Assembly (NCBI GenBank): GCA_019425005.1
Contig: JAHYYK010000017.1
Location: forward strand, 1 to 41,204
Direction: 5' to 3'
DNA from: Collinsella sp.
GTDB taxonomy: Bacteria > Actinomycetota > Coriobacteriia > Coriobacteriales > Coriobacteriaceae
DNA length: 41,204 nt
Part shown: piece after piece, positions 23,541 through 32,422 of the stretch
Position numbering within the stretch: position 1 is the stretch's first letter
How the letters are laid out: each line of letters opens with the position of its first letter
The notes under the pieces: model-generated
The model's input: the letters and a program-made list of their open reading frames with translations, nothing else
The model's database searches: none
What the model was told of the DNA's origin: nothing
Translations under genes and position numbers: made by a program

Positions 23541-24743
23541 TAGGCACTCCACCGGGTTGAGCTTTGCCGCGCGGCGAGCGGGGTAGAAGCCAAAGATTAC
23601 GCCGATGCCGACGGAGACGCCGAAGGCCAGCAGCACCGTGGCGATTGAAAAGCTCGGTGTGATCTCCCCACTGGCACCGAGCTCGTTGAGAACCCCTGAT
23701 CCTGCGGCAAACATCGCGAGGCCCCAGGCCAGCAGATAGCCAATCAGGACACCCAGCAGGCCACCGGTGACGCACAGCGCCGAGGACTCGGCCAAAAACT
23801 GCGCGGTGATATCGCGGCGACTGGCGCCCAAGGCACGGCGAATACCGATCTCGCGGATGCGCTCAGTCACGTTGGTAAGCATCATATTCATAATGCCGAT
23901 TCCGCCGACAAGCAGTGAGATACTGGCGACAGCGCCCATAATGAGCGAGAAGGCGCCCATAAACGAGTTGAGTGCATCGATGGCGCTTTTCATGGAGGTC
24001 GCCGATACGCTGTCGTACTCATCATCCTCCGAGATGCCCTTCATCGCGCGCACCTTAGACTCGATGGTCTTGCAGAGCTCGTCCATGTCTGTGCCCTCGG
24101 CGGCAAGTGCCGTCACGCTGGGAAATGAAGGATTCTCGACGCCAAACAGGCCGGAGATGGTTTCGCGTGGCATATACAGCGTGAGCGAGCCCATGGAGTC
24201 GCTGCCGCCATCAATCACGCCTACAATCTGCACCTCGCCGTTGGACACCTTGATGGTTTTCCCCAGTGCGTCCTGTTCGTTGCCGTAAAGCTGATCGGCG
24301 CCGCCGCGGCTGATGAGCGCCACGCGCGAGCCTGATTGAGACTCTGCCTGTGAATAGACACGTCCCGCAACGAGCTTGCTGGCGCCCACGGCATCGAGCA
24401 TGTCGCTATCGACACCCTGTGCCATGACGGTATAGCTTTTATCGCCGGTCTTGTACTCGGTATACGCGCTGTTGACAATGCCGATCTGTTCTATCTGCGG
24501 CACCAGTTTTTTAAGCTTCTGGACGTCAGAATCAGAGAGTTCTTGGGACGAATAGATCTGAACCATGCGAGCTGCGTTGAGGCCCAGGCTGTTGACCAAG
24601 CTGTTTTGGATGCCGCCGATGAGCGAAGTCATGGCAATGACCGAGGCGATGCCGATGACAATGCCCAGGATGGTGAGCAGGCTGCGCCCCTTGTTGGCCT
24701 CGAGCGAGTGAAGGGCTTCCTGGATAAGATCGCGGGCGCTCAT
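23529..24743 (-). CDS. MacB-type ABC transporter permease (FtsX family)
   Basis: A 404-residue permease with the MacB/FtsX layout. One N-terminal membrane segment (residues about 20-45, SLLTILGIVIGIASVIAMTS), a large extracytoplasmic domain (about 50-270) and three C-terminal membrane segments are visible. MLTNVTERIREIGIRRALGASRRDI before the second-last segments and the ending FYPARRAAKLNPVECLRYQ are family hallmarks. It follows the ATPase with a 4-base overlap and belongs to the three-gene efflux operon with the adaptor. Such systems in Gram-positives export peptides or antimicrobials; the substrate is unknown. Its stop codon lies in a 21-bp tandem repeat. Confidence 0.9.
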   Translation of the reverse strand: MSARDLIQEALHSLEANKGRSLLTILGIVIGIASVIAMTSLIGGIQNSLVNSLGLNAARMVQIYSSQELSDSDVQKLKKLVPQIEQIGIVNSAYTEYKTGDKSYTVMAQGVDSDMLDAVGASKLVAGRVYSQAESQSGSRVALISRGGADQLYGNEQDALGKTIKVSNGEVQIVGVIDGGSDSMGSLTLYMPRETISGLFGVENPSFPSVTALAAEGTDMDELCKTIESKVRAMKGISEDDEYDSVSATSMKSAIDALNSFMGAFSLIMGAVASISLLVGGIGIMNMMLTNVTERIREIGIRRALGASRRDITAQFLAESSALCVTGGLLGVLIGYLLAWGLAMFAAGSGVLNELGASGEITPSFSIATVLLAFGVSVGIGVIFGFYPARRAAKLNPVECLRYQ

Positions 24744-25513
24744 GCCATAACTCCTTTCGGCGGGTTGGCGGAGGCGGAAATCATGGGCAGGTTATCTACG
24801 GCGCTGCGTAGGGTCCGCGGTGCATGCGGAATATACGCGCCGTCGTGAATGCGACCGTCGCGGATGGTCACGGCACGGTCGGCCTCGGCGGCGATGCCGG
24901 GATCGTGTGTGATAAGCACGATGGTTTTGCCGCGCTCCTGGAGCTTGTGGAAGGTTTCCATGACGAGCGCTCCCGTGGCGGAGTCCAGGTTGCCCGTCGG
25001 CTCGTCGGCCAAAATGATGGGTGGATCGTTGACAAGGGCGCGCGCGATGGCGACGCGCTGCATCTGGCCGCCCGAGAGCTCGGATATGCGGTGGTCCCAG
25101 TGGTCGACGGGCAGCGTGACGGCCTGCAGCGCGTGTACGGCGCGCATCTCGCGCTGGCTGCGCGGCACATTGGTGTAGGACAGCGGCAGCATGACGTTTT
25201 CGATCACCGTCAGGCGCGGCAGCAGATTAAAGCTCTGAAAGACAAAGCCGATGCTCAGCGCTCGCACCTCGGTGAGCTCGTCATCGTCGAGCTCGGCGAC
25301 GTTGAGCCCTTGCAGGAAGTAATCGCCCGCCGTCGGTTTGTCCAGGCAGCCCAGGATGTTCATGAGCGTTGACTTGCCCGAGCCCGAGGGGCCGGTGATG
25401 GCAACGAACTCACCGGGATCTACTGCCAGGCTCACGTTGTGCAAGATATGGGCGCAACCTGCCTCGCTCTCAAAGATGCGGTGCACGTTGCGGATGTCGA
25501 TGACGGGACGCAT
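24740..25513 (-). CDS. MacB/LolD-type ABC transporter ATPase
   Basis: A 257-residue ATPase of the lipoprotein/macrolide-export class. It has Walker A ITGPSGSGKSTLMNILG, the class-typical CLDKPTAGDY segment, signature ISELSGGQMQRVAIARAL, Walker B PPIILADEPTGNLDSATG and the switch His in VLITHD. The C-terminal 35 residues after the core are basic and proline-rich and look unstructured. The start codon overlaps the adaptor stop by one base and its end overlaps the permease start (ATGA), so all three genes are coupled. Energises the MacB-type permease. Confidence 0.92.
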   Translation of the reverse strand: MRPVIDIRNVHRIFESEAGCAHILHNVSLAVDPGEFVAITGPSGSGKSTLMNILGCLDKPTAGDYFLQGLNVAELDDDELTEVRALSIGFVFQSFNLLPRLTVIENVMLPLSYTNVPRSQREMRAVHALQAVTLPVDHWDHRISELSGGQMQRVAIARALVNDPPIILADEPTGNLDSATGALVMETFHKLQERGKTIVLITHDPGIAAEADRAVTIRDGRIHDGAYIPHAPRTLRSAVDNLPMISASANPPKGVMA

Positions 25514-26934
25514 TACTTGCCCTCGTCGGCAGGCATGTTGTCGCCGCCGTCTGCCGTCATGCCTGTGCCGGTATCCGTCACGATGGTGTCGCCGTTGCGT
25601 AGCTTGGTAACCGGGACGTCTGGATTGATCTCGTTGCCCGGGTCGGCGCGCTTGACCTGCGTCTTACCGACTACAGCCTCGTTGTCGTTTTGCGTCACGA
25701 CGGCCACCTTCACGCGATGGGTTTGCTTGCCCTCGTCATCGGTTGCCACGTTGACGTAATAGTGTTCGCCGTCTTCGGTCATGAGCGCCATGGTCGGCAC
25801 CATCACCACGTCGTCGAGCTTCTCGGTCACTACCGAGACCTCGGCAGTCATACCCGGCTTAAGGCGACTGTCAGGTGCTTCGATGAGGATGTCGACGTTA
25901 AAGGTCACGCTGCCGCCGCTCCCGGAAGAGGAGTCGGAGTTTGCCACCGAGGCGATAGCCGTGACGGTGCCCTGGCTCACGATATCGGGAAACGCGGGAT
26001 AGGTCACGTTGGCGCTTTGGCCCACGGCAATTTTGGCGATATCCTTTTCGCCCACCTGAACCGTCACCTTCATCTTGGACAGGTCGGCGATCTGCATGCA
26101 CTGCTTGCCGCCGCTCGTATCGCTTTCGCCCATGATCATGCCGCCTGTTACCGTGGCGCCCACCTTGGCGTTGAGCTCCACGATGCTGCCCGAGCTCGGG
26201 GCCGTGACCGTACGGCTGGCGGCCTTGGCGTTCGCCTGATCGAGGTTTGCCTGGGCCGATGTGAGGCTGCGCTGCGCGGCCGATACGGCGTTCGTGTCCG
26301 CTGATGCGGCGGAGATGCCAGCCGCTGCGGAAGCTCCGTCGACGTCCGTCGTTGGGGCGGCCTGCGCGGCAGCTGCGGCTTTCTGCGCGTTGGTGAGGTC
26401 TTCCTGGGCGGCTGCAACTGCACGCTGCGCCTCGGCAACGTTGCGATCGAGCTCGTCGTTTTTAATGGTCATAAGCACGTCGCCCTCGTTGACGGATTGG
26501 CCTGCCTGCACGTTGATCGAATCGACCGTGCCGTCGACAGAAGGGGAGACCACTGAGGACGAAATGGGTTTGAGCTGGCCTTTTGCCTCGACCGTTGTGC
26601 TAAACGTGCCCTCGGTCACCATGTCGGTCGCAGGCCCGCTTTCGCCCTGTGGCTGCGCATTGATAACCAGGGTTGCGACAATAGCAATGAGCGCGATGAC
26701 ACCCACGATGCCGGCGGCAATGCCGCGTCGAATCAGCTTTTTGCGTCGACGTTCGGCACGTTTTGCCTTGAGCTTGGCATATGCCTCTTCATCGGAAATC
26801 TCGGCCGTATCGTTCGTGCGTCCGTTCTCCTTGTCGGCATGTACGTCTGTGATCACAGGAAGCGTTTCGGTGGCACCTTCGGGCGTGTGCTCGGTATTAT
26901 CCGGGCCCGGGGTGATCGTGGGGACATTCGGCAT
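25513..26934 (-). CDS. MacA/HlyD-type efflux periplasmic adaptor (membrane-fusion) protein
   Basis: A 473-residue adaptor. A charged cytoplasmic N-terminus with a basic run (KRAERRRKKLIRR) precedes one membrane anchor (GIVGVIALIAIVATLVI, about residues 75-92). Next come a lipoyl-like half-motif (GTVDSINVQAGQSVNEGDVL), an Ala/Gln-rich coiled coil (AQRAVAAAQEDLTNAQKAAA and AAQRSLTSAQANLDQANAKA), and the second lipoyl half (SGSIVELNAKVGATVTGG). Beta-barrel domains follow (RLKPGMTAEVSVVTEKLDDVVMVP). Start at ATG 26934, preceded by AAAGGAGACG; the longer frame starting at 26997 lacks such a site. First gene of the efflux operon. The coiled coil has a low-complexity insertion between its two halves. 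Confidence 0.9.
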   Translation of the reverse strand: MPNVPTITPGPDNTEHTPEGATETLPVITDVHADKENGRTNDTAEISDEEAYAKLKAKRAERRRKKLIRRGIAAGIVGVIALIAIVATLVINAQPQGESGPATDMVTEGTFSTTVEAKGQLKPISSSVVSPSVDGTVDSINVQAGQSVNEGDVLMTIKNDELDRNVAEAQRAVAAAQEDLTNAQKAAAAAQAAPTTDVDGASAAAGISAASADTNAVSAAQRSLTSAQANLDQANAKAASRTVTAPSSGSIVELNAKVGATVTGGMIMGESDTSGGKQCMQIADLSKMKVTVQVGEKDIAKIAVGQSANVTYPAFPDIVSQGTVTAIASVANSDSSSGSGGSVTFNVDILIEAPDSRLKPGMTAEVSVVTEKLDDVVMVPTMALMTEDGEHYYVNVATDDEGKQTHRVKVAVVTQNDNEAVVGKTQVKRADPGNEINPDVPVTKLRNGDTIVTDTGTGMTADGGDNMPADEGK

Positions 26935-26949
26935 AGCGTCTCCTTTATA

Positions 26950-27012
26950 GAAAGAACCTCGATAATTATATGCGCCCATCGGTTGGGGCGGGCGCATAGG
27001 ACGGTTTCTTTC
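26950..27012. promoter_or_regulatory. Nested hairpin with embedded -10 box between the transpeptidase and the efflux operon
   Basis: An inner stem TATGCGCCC (26969-26977) with GGGCGCATA (26990-26998) is flanked by an outer imperfect stem GAAAGAACC (26950-26958) with GGTTTCTTTC (27003-27012). It lies downstream of the transpeptidase stop and could end that transcript. On the minus strand TATAAT (26970-26965) overlaps the inner stem and is a possible -10 for the efflux operon, with no good -35. Confidence 0.45.
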
Positions 27013-27066
27013 GGAACTGTTAGATTGGTCGCAGCGGTTCCACGTTGTAGGAATGCTCGCGTTGCA

Positions 27067-28791
27067 CTACGAGTGGACAACCACGCACAGGCCGACTTTG
27101 ATGCAGTCGTGAAGTGCCTTGGCGTCGGCCAGGCGCAGGTTGATGCAACCGTGGCTGCCGCACCACTTGTAGGAGTTGGGGTCGTCAAAGCTCTTGTCGT
27201 TTTGCCACGTTGCATCGTGGAAGCCGACCATGTTTCCCTCAAACGGCATCCAATAGCTGACCGGGCTCTCGTATTTGGGCTTGCCGGTCTCGGGGTCCTT
27301 GGCACCGATGAGCTTGCTGGCGCCATCGTTGCTGTTAATCTGCCATACGCCCTCGGGGGTGGCGTCCTCTCCCGGCTTGCCGGAGATAAAGTTGGCCTCC
27401 CACACGATGTTGCCGCTCTCGTCGTAGTAGCGCGCGTGCTGCTCGGATAGATCGACATCGACGTATGCCTTCCAGTCGGGCTCTCCCTTTGCGGTAAAGG
27501 TGTCGGCCTTCTGGGAGTACTTGATCTCGATTTCGCCGGTCTGTTTGTTGTTAATGGCGTCCTCGACCTGCTTGGCGAGCGAGCTGCTGTCGATGGACCA
27601 ACCAAAGTCGCCGCCTTCTACGGCGCATTGCTTGCCATCGGCGCGCGTCCACCAGCGAGTGGAGCCCACGGTGTTAAAGCCGTTGGCGAGCTCGGCTGCC
27701 CAGCTGCTGATCTGCGACGTATCGAGTGTGGGGTTGGCCGGATCGGCAAAGCTGATCCACTGCAACACGGAGCTGCCATCAACCTTGCCGGCATCCTCGC
27801 CGTTGAGTTTGAGGGTCACGTTGACGCCCAGGAAGTTGTTGGCGGCATCGCATGCGGCCTGAATCTGATCATCGGTCAGCGTTCCATTGAGCGGCTCATA
27901 GGCATCGTTGCCGAGCTTGGAAAGGTCTACGGTCTCGGACAGCGAGGCAAGCTCGAGCTCGGCATACTTAATGACATGCTCGCGGTTGATTTTTTCGTTG
28001 GAGCGCGCCTTCTCGACGGTAAACTTGCCGGCCTGCTCGTCAAAGGAGCTATTGGCCTCGAACGTGCCCGAACGGCCCTCGTTAAACTCGTCGATGGCGG
28101 CGCCCAGATCCTTCTCAAACTTCTTTTGGTCAAAGGTGTCGGAGAGCATGGACAGGTCGACGTCTTGATCAAGATCGACTTCGTTGGAGGTAGCGGTTGT
28201 TTTGGTCTTGCCGCTTAAGGATTCCACAAGGCGGACCGGCCATACAAAGGCTTCGTTGTGGCTGATGATCTCTTTTGCGGCAGCTTCGCCGTCGACGATG
28301 GGCTCATCAGACTCGGGCTGATACGTCCAGCTAAAGTCATCGCCTGTCACGGTGAGCTTATAGTGCTTCCAAGCCGAGTTGACCTTGGTGGCGGCAGACG
28401 AAGCGTTTGAGAACGAGACGTCGACGCCGGCGATGGCGGTATTGGGGTAGGCTAGCTGGGAAAACGCTACGACGCCTACGATATAGACAATGACGATAAG
28501 ACCCAGGACGACAAAGAGCGTCGTCTTTTTGCCCGACTTATTGTTCTCGGCGGACTTGCGCGCGGGGCCGCGATCGCCTCGGGCGTGCGTGGGGGGCTGC
28601 TTGGGCGCATTGCCGTTTGCCTGGCGCTGTTGACGTTGCTGACGCTGCTGGTTCGGGCGTTGGGAAGCGTTTGCCGCACCACGCTGCTGACCGTGGCTCG
28701 GCGCGATAGGACGCGGCGACTGAACGCCGCCGGTGTGCCTGCTCGGCTGCTGCGGATCGGGAATCAGTTGAGTTCGATCGTTTTGCGACAT
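27067..28791 (-). CDS. L,D-transpeptidase (YkuD domain) with N-terminal membrane anchor
   Basis: A 574-residue membrane-anchored cell-wall enzyme. The N-terminal 95 residues are cytoplasmic, Gln/Arg/Pro-rich. One membrane segment follows (TLFVVLGLIVIVYIVGVVAF), then a long extracellular region with peptidoglycan-binding-type repeats (two similar DD/alpha-beta units between about 125 and 430). The C-terminal YkuD domain has the catalytic motif SHGCINLR with Cys549 and the upstream GFHDATWQ His. Such enzymes make 3-3 crosslinks in peptidoglycan or attach proteins. Start at ATG 28791, 9 bases after GAAGGA; ATG 28800 is too close to that site. Monocistronic by layout, with a TATAAT box upstream at 28849-28854. 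Confidence 0.9.
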   Translation of the reverse strand: MSQNDRTQLIPDPQQPSRHTGGVQSPRPIAPSHGQQRGAANASQRPNQQRQQRQQRQANGNAPKQPPTHARGDRGPARKSAENNKSGKKTTLFVVLGLIVIVYIVGVVAFSQLAYPNTAIAGVDVSFSNASSAATKVNSAWKHYKLTVTGDDFSWTYQPESDEPIVDGEAAAKEIISHNEAFVWPVRLVESLSGKTKTTATSNEVDLDQDVDLSMLSDTFDQKKFEKDLGAAIDEFNEGRSGTFEANSSFDEQAGKFTVEKARSNEKINREHVIKYAELELASLSETVDLSKLGNDAYEPLNGTLTDDQIQAACDAANNFLGVNVTLKLNGEDAGKVDGSSVLQWISFADPANPTLDTSQISSWAAELANGFNTVGSTRWWTRADGKQCAVEGGDFGWSIDSSSLAKQVEDAINNKQTGEIEIKYSQKADTFTAKGEPDWKAYVDVDLSEQHARYYDESGNIVWEANFISGKPGEDATPEGVWQINSNDGASKLIGAKDPETGKPKYESPVSYWMPFEGNMVGFHDATWQNDKSFDDPNSYKWCGSHGCINLRLADAKALHDCIKVGLCVVVHS

Positions 28792-28848
28792 CGTATGCAT
28801 ATCCTTCGATTTTCGCCTTGCGGTTCATCGTGTTTTTACTGGGCTTGC

Positions 28849-28854
28849 ATTATA
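28849..28854 (-). promoter_or_regulatory. Probable -10 box of the L,D-transpeptidase gene
   Basis: On the minus strand TATAAT lies about 58 bases before the start codon at 28791 and gives a leader of about 50 bases. No clear -35 is seen 16-18 bases further upstream (about 28872-28877). Confidence 0.4.
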
Positions 28855-28903
28855 GCGATTGCCCTGCTGTTTGTGGTACGGAAACGGTGGCATTCGAAAG
28901 AGC

Positions 28904-28919
28904 TGGGACATTTGTCCCA
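28904..28919. promoter_or_regulatory. Palindrome TGGGACATTTGTCCCA
   Basis: Two 7-bp arms flank TT. It lies just after the serine lyase stop and about 50 bases upstream of the -10 box of the next gene on the same strand. It could be a weak terminator (GCTCTTTC follows on the minus strand) or an operator. The gap 28792-28940 holds nothing else I can support besides the -10 box. Confidence 0.3.
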
Positions 28920-28940
28920 CCTTTGAGTCGTTCTTAGCCG

Positions 28941-30548
28941 TTATCCGCACACACCGCATTTTGCACAGGCCGAAAGTGCGGCCGGAGCCTGCGCGATGCC
29001 GCCCTTTGCCGTCTCGCGCAGCGTGGCCGGCAACGCGTGGCCCACTGAGAGCATGACATGTGCCATCTGGTCAAACGGCACCAGGCTCTTAATGCCGGCG
29101 AGGGCGAGTTGTGCCGAGCTAAAGGCCGCTGCCACGCCGATGGCGTTGCGGTTTTGGCAGGGCACCTCCACGAGGCCACCGACGGGGTCACAAACGAGGC
29201 CCAGCAGGTTACTCAGCGCGATGGAACTGGCGTCGAGCGCCTGCTCGGGCGTGCCGCCGAGCATCTGCACCAGCGCGGCGGCTGCCATGGCGGCGGCGCT
29301 TCCCACCTCCGCCTGACATCCGCCCTCGGCGCCGGCAACGCAGGCGCTCGTGGTGAGGTTGAGGCCGATGGCGGCTGCGCAGTAGAGCGCGTCCATGACC
29401 TGTTCGTCGTCGAGCTGAAGGTGATCGGCGAGCGCCAGCACGCAGCCGGGCACGACACCCGCGGAGCCTGCCGTGGGGGCGGCGACGATCACTCCCATCG
29501 TGGCGGAGCGCTCGAGCACGGCCATCGCGCGGGCCACGGCGTCGGTTTGAACGGTGCCCATCAGACTCGTGCTCAAATCGTTGCGGCCGGTGGCATCGAC
29601 GAGTTTAGCCTCGCCGCCGATAAGCCCGCCGAGCGATCGCTGCGGATTGACGATGGGGGTCGTGGTCTCCTCGCGCATGACGTCGAGCACGCGGCGCATG
29701 GCTGCGATAGCATGGGCCTCGCCGGTCAGACGCGCCTCGCGCAGGGCCATGACGGCGCCGATGCTGAGTCCCAGTTGCCTGCACGCATCGAGCAGCTGCT
29801 CGCCATCGTCGAAGATTTCCTTTGCTGAGACGCCGGGGGAGAGCGACGAAACCGAGCCCGGGAGCTTGATAAACGTTGCGTAATTGACATTGTCGAGCTT
29901 GCGCAGCATGGGGACGACGGTGTCGTCGGGGGTGCCGTCGGTCTCAAAGACGGAGTAGGCCTGGCCGCCCACCTCGGTGCGGTAGGTGCGGCAGAAGGCG
30001 ATGTTCACGTGGGCGTAGGCGAGCAGGTTCGTGAGCGCGGCGAGCACGCCGGGGACGTCCTGGTGCGCTACGAAGAGCGTGGAGTACATGCCCGAGATGT
30101 CAACGCCGACGCCGTTAATGCGGCTGATGCGCATCTTGCCGCCGCCCAGGCTCTCGCCGCGGACCTGTGCCGTAGCGCCCGTGTCGTCGACCATGTCGAT
30201 GTCGACGGTGTTGGGGTGGATGGAGGCGTCGTCGCCCTTGATTTCAAAGTGATATTCGAGGCCCTGCTCGCGCGCGAGGTCGAAGGCCTGTTTGATGTTC
30301 TCGTCATCGGTGTCGAGGCCTAGGATGCCCGCGACGAGTGCACGATCGGTGCCGTGACCGCGGTAGGTGTGGGCGAAGGAGTTCCACAGGCCAAAGGTGA
30401 CTTTGGTGATGCGGCCTTCCAGCAGGCTGGCGGCAACCTGGGCGCAGCGCAGGGCACCGGCGGTGTGCGATGAACTTGGGCCGACCATGACGGGGCCCAA
30501 GATCTCGAATGCCGAGGTCGTAGCTAGTGTTTGCGGCTTGCCTGCCAT
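28941..30548 (-). CDS. sdaA: L-serine ammonia-lyase, iron-sulfur-dependent, single-chain
   Basis: A 535-residue cytoplasmic enzyme converting L-serine to pyruvate and ammonia with a [4Fe-4S] cluster. N-terminal beta domain begins AFEILGPVMVGPSSSHTAGALR, the family signature. An ACT-like domain follows (about 150-225, STLFVAHQDVPGVLAALTNLL), probably for serine binding. The C-terminal catalytic domain has SLGGLIGGEAKL, APTAGSAGVVPG and the three cluster cysteines Cys411 (EGGCQAEVG), Cys453 and Cys464 (VCDPVGGLVEVPCQNRN). Their 42 and 11 residue spacing equals that of the Legionella enzyme. Start at ATG 30548 after AAAGGAGC; the open frame continues upstream through a 25-bp inverted repeat. The protein ends Cys-rich (CAKCGVCG). 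Confidence 0.93.
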   Translation of the reverse strand: MAGKPQTLATTSAFEILGPVMVGPSSSHTAGALRCAQVAASLLEGRITKVTFGLWNSFAHTYRGHGTDRALVAGILGLDTDDENIKQAFDLAREQGLEYHFEIKGDDASIHPNTVDIDMVDDTGATAQVRGESLGGGKMRISRINGVGVDISGMYSTLFVAHQDVPGVLAALTNLLAYAHVNIAFCRTYRTEVGGQAYSVFETDGTPDDTVVPMLRKLDNVNYATFIKLPGSVSSLSPGVSAKEIFDDGEQLLDACRQLGLSIGAVMALREARLTGEAHAIAAMRRVLDVMREETTTPIVNPQRSLGGLIGGEAKLVDATGRNDLSTSLMGTVQTDAVARAMAVLERSATMGVIVAAPTAGSAGVVPGCVLALADHLQLDDEQVMDALYCAAAIGLNLTTSACVAGAEGGCQAEVGSAAAMAAAALVQMLGGTPEQALDASSIALSNLLGLVCDPVGGLVEVPCQNRNAIGVAAAFSSAQLALAGIKSLVPFDQMAHVMLSVGHALPATLRETAKGGIAQAPAALSACAKCGVCG

Positions 30549-30572
30549 GGCTGCTCCTTTACGTGGCTCGTC

Positions 30573-30691
30573 GTCCCGAGGGGCGGGGCATAAGGTCTCC
30601 TGCTCTACAGTCCTGCTCGCACGGAGGCGCATTAAGTGCTCTCCGGCTCGTGCGGAACTCGCGATCGACCTTATGCCCCGCCCCTCGGGAC
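30573..30691. repeat. Long inverted repeat (25-bp perfect arms) upstream of the serine lyase gene
   Basis: Arms 30573-30597 and 30667-30691 are perfectly complementary and GC-rich; they contain GGGGCGGGGCATAAGG. The 69-base interior has smaller complementary parts (CTCGCACGGAG against CTCCGGCTCGTGCGG). It lies in the leader or promoter of the serine lyase gene. No coding potential. It resembles a MITE or REP-type hairpin rather than a terminator. Confidence 0.85.
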
Positions 30692-30780
30692 TAAGGATAC
30701 ATGGTAGAGGCGCATGTGCTCCAAAATTCATTGGCTGCTGACGTTGCGTATGCCCATATCGAAATATCTTCACCACCGGA

Positions 30781-30821
30781 TTAATAAAAAAGAAGTATCG
30801 GTTGGGGCCGGTACTTCTTTT
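30781..30821 (-). terminator. Rho-independent terminator of metK
   Basis: On the minus strand, 37 bases after the metK stop, a 14-bp stem with one mismatch (arms 30808-30821 and 30788-30801, 6-base loop) runs into TTTTTTATTAA. This is a well-formed intrinsic terminator. Confidence 0.85.
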
Positions 30822-30858
30822 GGTGCATCGATATGTGGCTGCAGCTTTTGCCGTTGGC

Positions 30859-32139
<1,281 letters not shown>

Positions 32140-32161
32140 GATTGTCCTTTCAAAAACGTGT

Positions 32162-32234
32162 CCCGGCGACCGTTACCATTCCGCCGGGCTCTCTATGCAA
32201 GGGCACATCATAGCGCGTAAATCAAACATTCACA
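32162..32234 (-). promoter_or_regulatory. metK: metK promoter and leader hairpin
   Basis: On the minus strand, TATGAT (32212-32207) with a weak -35 TGTGAA (32234-32229), 16-base spacing, would start transcription near 32200. The short leader folds into a 7-bp stem, CCCGGCG with CGCCGGG (32182-32188 and 32162-32168), whose loop contains GGAATGGTAACGGT, followed by ACACGTTTTTG and then the ribosome-binding site. The stem plus T5 just before AAAGGA resembles an attenuator. Confidence 0.4.
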
Positions 32235-32248
32235 CCCTTTCCGCACCT

Positions 32249-32338
32249 ACTCATTGGGGACAGACTTAAATGACCAGCCTTGCCTAAGTGCCGACAGGTT
32301 GCCCAAAGACTGGTCATTTAAGTCTGTCCCCAATGAGT
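32249..32338. repeat. Long inverted repeat (29-bp perfect arms) between metK and gltX
   Basis: Arms 32249-32277 and 32310-32338 are perfectly complementary and include TTGGGGACAGACTTAAATGA. The match continues three more pairs outward after one mismatch (32245-32247 with 32340-32342). A 32-base interior separates the arms. It sits in the divergent metK/gltX promoter region. The GGGGACAG(A) end motif resembles REP/MITE-type elements seen near Y1-type transposases, by general resemblance only. Confidence 0.85.
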
Positions 32339-32351
32339 GGGTCGGTGCCCT

Positions 32352-32382
32352 TTGTGCGGAGGTTGCTTTGATGCTTTATACT
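32352..32382 (+). promoter_or_regulatory. gltX: Candidate gltX promoter
   Basis: TATACT (32377-32382) is a good -10, 41 bases before the start codon. The -35 (TTGTGC at 32352-32357) is 19 bases upstream, which is rather far. It lies just outside the right arm of the inverted repeat. Confidence 0.4.
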
Positions 32383-32422
32383 GATGCGGTTAGACATCCA
32401 TCCTACAATCGAGGAGATTTCC

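Noticed and set aside
23437..23775. Minus-strand frame with a PVSHHQL repeat at its end
   Set aside because: The repeat arises from the 21-bp tandem repeat read in the wrong frame; the permease frame is the one with family motifs.
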